From contig NZ_AP019736.1 of NCBI RefSeq assembly GCF_006542685.1, positions 2,406,001 through 2,470,000 of the forward strand: a stretch of 64,000 nucleotides of DNA, written 5' to 3'. Position 1 is the stretch's first letter; each line of letters starts with the position of its first letter. This document shows positions 57,269 to 64,000 of this stretch, in pieces. Below the pieces are notes generated by a model. That model worked only from the letters and a program-made list of their open reading frames with translations, was not told where the DNA came from and made no database searches. The stretch comes from Alistipes dispar. GTDB lineage: Bacteria > Bacteroidota > Bacteroidia > Bacteroidales > Rikenellaceae. The translations under genes were made by a program, and so were the position numbers.

Positions 57269-57967
57269 ATGAAGAAAATCGTCGTTTTTACCGGCGCCGG
57301 AGTGAGCGCCGACAGCGGCCTTGCGACCTTCCGCGATGCGGACGGGCTCTGGGCCGATTACCGGATCGAGGAGGTCTGCACGCCCGAGGCGCTGGCCCGC
57401 AACCGCGCGCTGGTGGTCGGGTTTTATAACGAGCGCCGCCGCGAGATGCTCGCCGCCCGGCCGAACGCCGCGCACGAGGCCATCGCGCGGCTGGAGCGGG
57501 CCTGCGAGGTCGAGGTGGTGACGCAGAACGTCGATGACCTGCACGAGCGGGCCGGATCGACGCGCGTGACGCACCTGCACGGCGAGCTGCGCAAGCTCCG
57601 TTCGTCGCGCGATCCCGAACTCGTCGTGCCCCTCGACGGCTGGGAGCAGCCGCTCGACGCCACGGCGCCGGACGGGGCGCTGCTGCGGCCGCATATCGTC
57701 TTCTTCGGCGAGGCGGTCCCGATGTTCGAACGTGCGGCCCGGATCGCCGCGTCGGCCGACGCGATGATCGTCGTCGGCACGTCGCTGGCGGTCTATCCTG
57801 CGGCCTCGCTGGTGCGTTGCCTGCCGCCTGCGGCGCCGATCTGGCTCGTCGATCCCGGCCGTCCCGACACGGCGGGCATCCGAAATCCGCTCACTGTCAT
57901 CCGCAAGCGGGCGGCCGAGGGCGTTCCTGAGCTGGTCGGGGAGCTGCTGCGCGGCATGCGCGGGTAG
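57269..57967 (+). CDS. cobB: Sirtuin-type NAD-dependent deacylase lacking the zinc cysteines
   Basis: 232 residues from the ATG at 57269. NAD-binding FTGAGVSADSGLATFRD, QNVDDLHERAG, catalytic His in HLHGEL, and VGTSLAVYPAASL are canonical. The four Cys that hold structural zinc in most sirtuins are absent: the region reads LRKLRSSRDPELVVPLDGW. The FYNERR segment supplies the Tyr-x2-Arg pair that marks class III (succinyl/malonyl-preferring) sirtuins such as CobB and SIRT5. Cytoplasmic. Desuccinylation fits an organism with high succinyl- and methylmalonyl-CoA flux, which is inference. Confidence 0.9.
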   Translation: MKKIVVFTGAGVSADSGLATFRDADGLWADYRIEEVCTPEALARNRALVVGFYNERRREMLAARPNAAHEAIARLERACEVEVVTQNVDDLHERAGSTRVTHLHGELRKLRSSRDPELVVPLDGWEQPLDATAPDGALLRPHIVFFGEAVPMFERAARIAASADAMIVVGTSLAVYPAASLVRCLPPAAPIWLVDPGRPDTAGIRNPLTVIRKRAAEGVPELVGELLRGMRG

Positions 57968-58098
57968 TCTGTGCGGTCCGGGCCGCGCGGAGGCCTCCGC
58001 TAACCTTGCGGATGGCAATTCCGCGGACGGGGCGGATCGGCGGATGCTCCCGCGGGTGCGATTCGCGGCCGTGGGATGGATATTGTCGAATTTTGCGC

Positions 58099-58106
58099 TA
58101 TCTTTG
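58099..58106 (+). promoter_or_regulatory. -7 element for the TRIC-family gene
   Basis: TATCTTTG, 44 bases before the ATG at 58151; an in-frame ATG at 58076 precedes the box and is rejected. Confidence 0.6.
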
Positions 58107-58150
58107 CAGCCCTCCGGGCGGGCGGAATTTCCGCTTCGGAGGAACCGACG

Positions 58151-58765
58151 ATGACACTCTTCACATTTATCGAAATCCTGGGTACGCTGGCCTTCGCCAT
58201 CAGCGGTATCCGGCTGGCTTCGGCCAAGCGCTTCGACTGGTTCGGGGCCTATGTCGTGGGGTTCACCACGGCCATCGGGGGCGGTACGCTGCGCGATCTG
58301 ATGCTTTCGCTGACCCCGTTCTGGATGCTCGACAGCTCCTACCTCGTGGTCACGGCTTTCGCGCTGGGCATCGTGGTCGTGTACGGCCGTTACCTGATCC
58401 GACTCAACAACACCTTCTTCATTTTCGACGCCATCGGTTTGGGGCTGTTCACGGTCGTCGGCGTCGAGAAGACGCTCGGCGCCGGATTCCCGCTCTGGGT
58501 GGCGGTCATCATGGGCACGATTACGGGCGCCGCGGGCGGCGTGCTGCGCGACATTCTCATCAACGAGGAGCCGCTGATTTTCCGCAAGGAGATCTATGCG
58601 CTGGCCTGCGTGTTCGGCGGACTGGTTTACGGCGGCGGTCTGGCGGCGGGACTTTCGGGGGCCACGCTCCAGATCGTCACGGCGCTGAGCGTGATCGCCG
58701 TGCGGATCGTCGCCGTGCGCTTCGGGCTGCGCCTGCCGACACTCAGGCAGAACTGGGATGCGTAG
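58151..58765 (+). CDS. TRIC/UPF0126-family membrane channel
   Basis: 204 residues with seven membrane segments in a 3+3+1 layout. Two inverted-repeat hallmarks GGGTLRD (about 47-53) and GGVLRD (about 135-140) are the UPF0126/TRIC signature. Bacterial TRIC proteins are trimeric monovalent-cation channels; the physiological ligand in Bacteroidales is unknown. Single gene between a promoter and a strong terminator. Confidence 0.92.
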   Translation: MTLFTFIEILGTLAFAISGIRLASAKRFDWFGAYVVGFTTAIGGGTLRDLMLSLTPFWMLDSSYLVVTAFALGIVVVYGRYLIRLNNTFFIFDAIGLGLFTVVGVEKTLGAGFPLWVAVIMGTITGAAGGVLRDILINEEPLIFRKEIYALACVFGGLVYGGGLAAGLSGATLQIVTALSVIAVRIVAVRFGLRLPTLRQNWDA

Positions 58766-58792
58766 CGGGCCGCCGTGCGTGCGGACATGCAC

Positions 58793-58835
58793 GGAAAACC
58801 CCGTCTGCCGCTTCTTCCGGCGGACGGGGTTTTCC
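58793..58835. terminator. Bidirectional terminator between TRIC gene and meaB
   Basis: GGAAAACCCCGTC (58793-58805) pairs with GACGGGGTTTTCC (58823-58835), with TGCCG/CGG pairing further in. Confidence 0.85.
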
Positions 58836-58852
58836 TCGTCGGGCGAATGCCT

Positions 58853-59968
58853 TTATTTCAGCTCCTTGAAGTAGAGTTCCAGCAGCTCCTTGGCGGCGAC
58901 GAACGACGAAATGCGGTCCTCGAGCACCCGTTTCTCGTACTCCCCGATACGGGCCTCGACGGCCGGATCGCGGTAGAAACTGCCGCGCAGCGCTTCGTTG
59001 ATCGTCTCGTACATCCAGTACTTGTTCTGCCGGTTGCGGTTGTGCTGGAAATAACCGTTGGCGTGAATGTGGTCGAGAAACTCCTCCACGCCTTTCCAGA
59101 CCTCCTCGAGACCCGTTCCGGCCACGGCCGAACAGGTATAGACCTTGGGCCGCCAGCCCGATTCGGGCAGCGGGAAAAGCCGCAGCGCTCCCTGGAACTG
59201 CGTGCGGGCCAGCTCGGCCTTGCGGACGTTCTCGCCGTCGGCCTTCGTGATGACCATCGTGTCGGCCATCTCCATGATGCCGCGCTTGATGCCCTGCAAT
59301 TCGTCTCCGGCGCCGGAGATCTGCAACAGCATGAACATGTCCACCATCGAATGCACGGCCGTCTCGGACTGTCCGACGCCCACCGTCTCGATGAAGATGA
59401 CGTCGAAGCCGGCGGCTTCGCACAGCACGATCGTCTCGCGCGTCTTGCGCGCCACGCCGCCGAGCGATCCGGCCGAGGGCGAGGGGCGGATGAAGACGTC
59501 GGGGTTGTGGCAGATGCTCTCCATGCGGGTCTTGTCGCCGAGGATCGAGCCTCCGCTGCGCTCCGACGAGGGGTCGATGGCCAGCACCGCGAGCTTGTGG
59601 CGCAGCGAGGTGACCATGTTGCCCACGGCCTCGATGAAGGTCGATTTGCCGGCTCCCGGGACGCCCGTGATGCCGATGCGCACCGAACGCCCGGCGTGGG
59701 GCAGGCAGCGCTCGATGATCTCCTGCGCCTGGGCGTAGTGGGCCGGATTGGCCGACTCGACGAGCGTGATGGCCTGCGAGAGGGTGGTGATGTTGCCCGC
59801 GAGGATGCCCTCGACGTACTCGTCGGTCGAGAGCGCGCGCTTGCGGCGCCGCGTGAAGTAGGGGCTTACGATCGGCTGGTCCCCGACGCCTTCCGAGACG
59901 TTGAGCGCCGTGTCGTGGTGCGTGTCCGCATACTCCTTTTCGTAGTGGTTTATCTTCGTGAATGACAT
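58853..59968 (-). CDS. meaB: Methylmalonyl-CoA mutase-associated GTPase MeaB
   Basis: 371 residues from the ATG at 59968. A G3E-family GTPase: Walker A GVPGAGKST (102-110), AIDPSSERSGGSILGDKTRM, ETVGVGQSE, and the base-specifying TKADGENV. It loads or protects the B12 cofactor of methylmalonyl-CoA mutase (mutase genes are not in this window). It lies divergent from the mce-mmd operon, the next steps of the same pathway. Confidence 0.95.
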   Translation of the reverse strand: MSFTKINHYEKEYADTHHDTALNVSEGVGDQPIVSPYFTRRRKRALSTDEYVEGILAGNITTLSQAITLVESANPAHYAQAQEIIERCLPHAGRSVRIGITGVPGAGKSTFIEAVGNMVTSLRHKLAVLAIDPSSERSGGSILGDKTRMESICHNPDVFIRPSPSAGSLGGVARKTRETIVLCEAAGFDVIFIETVGVGQSETAVHSMVDMFMLLQISGAGDELQGIKRGIMEMADTMVITKADGENVRKAELARTQFQGALRLFPLPESGWRPKVYTCSAVAGTGLEEVWKGVEEFLDHIHANGYFQHNRNRQNKYWMYETINEALRGSFYRDPAVEARIGEYEKRVLEDRISSFVAAKELLELYFKELK

Positions 59969-60361
59969 AGGCTTTTCATATCGTTTTCCGTGTGTTTCCC
60001 TTGTCGGCCGGCTGCGTGTTCCCTTTCCGTTTCCCGTCCGCTTCCGGGGGAAGCTCCCCGTCCCGCGGGGCGTCCGACGCCGAAAGATAGCGATTTTTTT
60101 CGGGATCGTCCGCAAATTTCCGCTCCGATTTGCTCCGTGCGTTCCCGACCCGCCGCCGGAAGGGGCATCCGCGTGCCGCCGCTTCCGCCCCCGGTGTCGC
60201 CTTTCCGGACATTTTCCGCGAATTTCGGGGCGAAGGAATCGCCAAAAAAAGTCGGTCGAATTTTGGCGAATCCCGAAGAATTCTTCTATCTTTGTGTGCG
60301 CAAAAAAATTACGACGCATTGATCCGGAAATAACAGTCTTTTAACTTAAATCATTTTTGTT
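59969..60361. other. Divergent intergenic region meaB / mce with two promoters
   Basis: 393 bases without a credible gene. Minus strand: TATCTTTC at 60082-60089 for meaB (one mismatch). Plus strand: TTTG (60262-60265), 21 bases, TATCTTTG (60287-60294) for the mce-mmd operon, leaving an AT-rich leader of about 65 bases. Reading frames here are spurious. Confidence 0.6.
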
Positions 60362-60772
60362 ATGAAAGTTTCTCATATCGAGCATCTCGGCATCGCTGTA
60401 AAGAGCCTGGATGAAGCCATTCCCTACTGGGAGAACGTATTGGGCCTGAAGTGCTATGCGATCGAGGAGGTCGCCGACCAGAAGGTGCGCACGGCCTTCT
60501 TCATGCTGGGCCAGACGAAGATCGAGCTGCTGGAGCCCACGTCGGAGGATTCGACGATCGCCAAGTATATCGAGAACCGCGGCATCGGCATCCACCACAT
60601 GGCCCTCGCCTGCGAGAATATCGAGGAGCAGCTCGCCGACGCCGAGGCCAAGGGCATCCGTCTGATCGACAAGACGCCGCGCAAGGGCGCCGAGGGCATG
60701 ACCATCGCCTTCCTGCACCCGAAATCGACCCAGGGCATTCTGACCGAACTTTGCGAGAACAAGAATAAATAA
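60362..60772 (+). CDS. mce: Methylmalonyl-CoA epimerase
   Basis: 136 residues. Vicinal-oxygen-chelate fold in two beta-alpha-beta3 halves. Metal ligands in HIEHLGIAV, KIELLEPT and GIHHMALA, with a late GILTELCE Glu. Interconverts (R)- and (S)-methylmalonyl-CoA between mutase and decarboxylase. First gene of an operon that continues 13 bases on with mmdA. Confidence 0.95.
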   Translation: MKVSHIEHLGIAVKSLDEAIPYWENVLGLKCYAIEEVADQKVRTAFFMLGQTKIELLEPTSEDSTIAKYIENRGIGIHHMALACENIEEQLADAEAKGIRLIDKTPRKGAEGMTIAFLHPKSTQGILTELCENKNK

Positions 60773-60785
60773 TCCATCACACATT

Positions 60786-62351
<1,566 letters not shown>

Positions 62352-62366
62352 TAAATCCGCACGACT

Positions 62367-62702
62367 ATGAGAATATTAACGGTTATGGATTGGGGCTGGT
62401 CGGAGATGCTGTGGGTGGCGCTCATCAGCATCTGCCTGGTCTTCTTCGTCCTGCTGTTGCTGGTGTGGGTGATGAAGGGCTTCGGAGCCGCTTTCTCGCG
62501 CCGCAACGCCAAGAATCCGGAGGCCGCTCAGGCCCAGCTGCACGACGAGGAGATCGCCGCGATCGCCACGGCGCTCAAAATGTTCCGCAGCGAGCTGCAC
62601 GACCGGGAGTCGGAGGTGCTGACCATCCTGAGCATCAAGCGCGCCTATTCGCCCTGGAATTCCAAAATTCACGGTTTAACCCAGATGCCTGACAGAAAAT
62701 AG
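62367..62702 (+). CDS. OadG-like membrane-anchor subunit
   Basis: 111 residues. One membrane helix (about 13-36) then a hydrophilic tail rich in Ala/Glu. Equivalent in position and topology to the gamma/delta (OadG/MmdD) subunit that holds the carboxyltransferase and biotin parts on OadB. The C-terminus YSPWNSKIHGLTQMPDR is conserved in Bacteroidales versions. Sequence similarity in this family is always low, so the call rests on context. Confidence 0.82.
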   Translation: MRILTVMDWGWSEMLWVALISICLVFFVLLLLVWVMKGFGAAFSRRNAKNPEAAQAQLHDEEIAAIATALKMFRSELHDRESEVLTILSIKRAYSPWNSKIHGLTQMPDRK

Positions 62703-62710
62703 CTAAAACA

Positions 62711-63172
62711 ATGAAAGATTACTCTTTGAAAATCAACGGACATAATTACGACGTGCAGATCGACGACGTCAATGAGGCCTCGACGCTGGCCCATGTCGTC
62801 GTCAACGGCGTCTCCTACGAGGTCGAGATCGGAGGGGCCCAGACCGCCGCTTCGAAGAAGCCTCAGGTCGCTCCCGCGGCCAAAGGCGCGAACAGCGCGA
62901 TGATCACGCCCGCGACGGCGGCTCCTTCGCCCCGTCTGGCAGCCGTGGCTCCCAGCGCGGGGTATGCGGTGAAGTGCCCGCTGCCCGGCACGGTGCTGTC
63001 GGTCAAGGTCGCCGTGGGCGACACCGTTTCGCGCGGACAGACGCTCGTGGTGCTCGAGGCGATGAAGATGGAGAACAACATCGACGCGGACCGTGCCGGT
63101 GTCGTCAAGCAGGTGCTCGTGCAGCAGGGCGCCACGGTCATGGAGGGTGATAACTTAATCGTCATCGAATAA
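62711..63172 (+). CDS. mmdC: Biotin carboxyl carrier subunit
   Basis: 153 residues. An N-terminal beta domain (about 1-45), an Ala/Pro-rich flexible linker (about 45-85), and a C-terminal biotinyl domain with biotin-acceptor Lys119 in EAMKMEN. The Pro/Ala linker lets the biotin swing between MmdA and OadB. Starts 8 bases after the OadG-like gene, so strongly co-translated. Confidence 0.95.
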   Translation: MKDYSLKINGHNYDVQIDDVNEASTLAHVVVNGVSYEVEIGGAQTAASKKPQVAPAAKGANSAMITPATAAPSPRLAAVAPSAGYAVKCPLPGTVLSVKVAVGDTVSRGQTLVVLEAMKMENNIDADRAGVVKQVLVQQGATVMEGDNLIVIE

Positions 63173-63174
63173 CC

Positions 63175-64000
63175 ATGTGTACGCTGCTGACCTCGGGCTC
63201 CGATTTCGTGTGGAACAGCCTCCGCGACTTCGCGGGTTCCACCGGCATCGCGGGCTTCTTCGCCGAAATGGGCTGGGGCAACGTGGCGATGATCCTCGTC
63301 GCGTTCTTCCTGCTCTATCTGGCCATCCGGCATAAGTTCGAGCCGCTGCTGCTTTTCACCATCGCTTTCGGCATGCTGCTCACGAATCTTCCGGATGCGA
63401 ACCTCTACCACACCGAACTCTTCGAGGGCGGACACGTGCATTGGGACATCTTCGTCGCCAATGCGGGCCTGCTCGACTACCTCTATCTGGGCGTGAAGCT
63501 CGGCATCTATCCCTGTCTGATCTTCGTGGGAGTGGGGGCCATGACCGACTTCGGTCCGCTGATCGCCAATCCCAAGAGCTTCCTGCTCGGCGCTGCCGCG
63601 CAGATCGGCATTTTCGCCACGTTCCTGGGCGCCTATGCCCTCGGTTTCACACCCGCGCAGGCCGGTTCGATCGGTATCATCGGCGGCGCCGACGGCCCGA
63701 CGGCCATCTACCTGACGTCGATGCTTTCGCCCGAGCTGCTCGGCCCGATCGCCGTGGCCGCCTACTCCTACATGGCTCTCGTGCCGGTGATCCAGCCGCC
63801 CATCATGCGTGCGCTGACCACCAGGAAAGAGCGTGCCATCCGGATGCGGACGCTGCGTCCCGTGTCGAAGTTGGAACGCATCCTCTTCCCGATCGTCATC
63901 GCCGTCATCATCGCGCTGCTGCTGCCGAGCGCCGCACCGCTGATCGGCTGCCTCATGCTGGGCAACCTGATGAAGGAGTGCGGCGTGGTGGACCGTCTGT
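63175..64000 (+). CDS. oadB: Na+-translocating decarboxylase subunit beta, 3' end outside the window
   Basis: The ATG at 63175 follows the mmdC stop by two bases; 275 residues are read before the window ends (full length is about 400). Polytopic membrane protein with GIIGGADGPTAIYLTS, where Asp173 is the family's sodium-binding Asp in GADGPT. It decarboxylates carboxybiotin and exports Na+, so decarboxylation of methylmalonyl-CoA builds a sodium gradient. The remaining domain lies beyond base 64000. Confidence 0.95.
   Translation, partial: MCTLLTSGSDFVWNSLRDFAGSTGIAGFFAEMGWGNVAMILVAFFLLYLAIRHKFEPLLLFTIAFGMLLTNLPDANLYHTELFEGGHVHWDIFVANAGLLDYLYLGVKLGIYPCLIFVGVGAMTDFGPLIANPKSFLLGAAAQIGIFATFLGAYALGFTPAQAGSIGIIGGADGPTAIYLTSMLSPELLGPIAVAAYSYMALVPVIQPPIMRALTTRKERAIRMRTLRPVSKLERILFPIVIAVIIALLLPSAAPLIGCLMLGNLMKECGVVDRL

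Noticed and set aside
55361..58792. 1143-codon minus-strand frame over gadB and the sirtuin
   Set aside because: Out of frame with gadB and antisense to cobB; both real genes have catalytic motifs.

Overview
The window is a GC-rich chromosomal segment of a strictly anaerobic, probably gut-dwelling member of the Bacteroidales. I infer an Alistipes-like Rikenellaceae. Three things support this: many genes are preceded by the Bacteroidota -7 element TAnnTTTG, often with TTG about 19-20 bases upstream; the protein families (OMP_b-brl_3 barrel, DUF4919, DUF5036- and DUF5106-like proteins, reverse rubrerythrin, PPi-type phosphofructokinase, Na+-pumping methylmalonyl-CoA decarboxylase) are typical of the group; and ParC, FtsK, LigA and RluB carry long low-complexity extensions. 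I see no prophage, insertion sequence, CRISPR array or integration scar. Most of the window is core chromosome with small accessory operons.

Layout. 1-6.7 kb: dxr (cut by the window edge) behind a degenerate M23-like membrane protein, a sugar-nucleotidyltransferase-like enzyme, a GH13 glycosidase and a TPM/LemA/EamA run. 6.7-9.1 kb: an outer-membrane beta-barrel receptor. 9.5-16.5 kb: plsC-parE-parC-aroK-murI, a tight run. 16.7-25.6 kb: ftsK, a LolA-like gene, a membrane protein, gyrA and a TPR protein. 25.7-28.6 kb: a MATE transporter divergent from an RluB-type pseudouridine synthase. 28.7-33.8 kb (minus): ligA-dapA-DUF4919-clostripain-like lipoprotein. 34-40 kb: an acidic small protein, an LRR lipoprotein, purA, and etfB-etfA-acyl-CoA dehydrogenase. 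41-44 kb (minus): gadC-like antiporter and glutaminase. 44-51 kb: thiol-fold lipoprotein, reverse rubrerythrin, small envelope proteins, PPi-PFK, cold-shock protein and a two-gene radical SAM/lipoprotein system. 51.3-51.5 kb: two tRNA-Pro genes.

52.5-55.4 kb (minus) is the most striking region: three tightly packed genes for a short-chain dehydrogenase, an Old-Yellow-Enzyme-type reductase and a close homologue of eukaryotic steroid 5-alpha-reductase. Together they look like a complete reductive pathway for a 3-keto-delta-4 steroid or bile acid. Upstream on the same strand is glutamate decarboxylase, which with the glutaminase and antiporter at 41-44 kb makes a full glutamine/glutamate/GABA acid-resistance module. 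A zinc-less sirtuin and a TRIC-family channel follow on the plus strand. 58.9-64 kb holds the succinate-to-propionate branch: meaB divergent from mce-mmdA-oadG-like-mmdC-oadB, the last cut by the window end.

Recurring themes: compact operons, TAnnTTTG promoters sometimes so close to the start codon that the mRNA must be nearly leaderless, and hairpins between convergent genes. The very long antisense reading frames across the window are by-products of high GC and were discarded.
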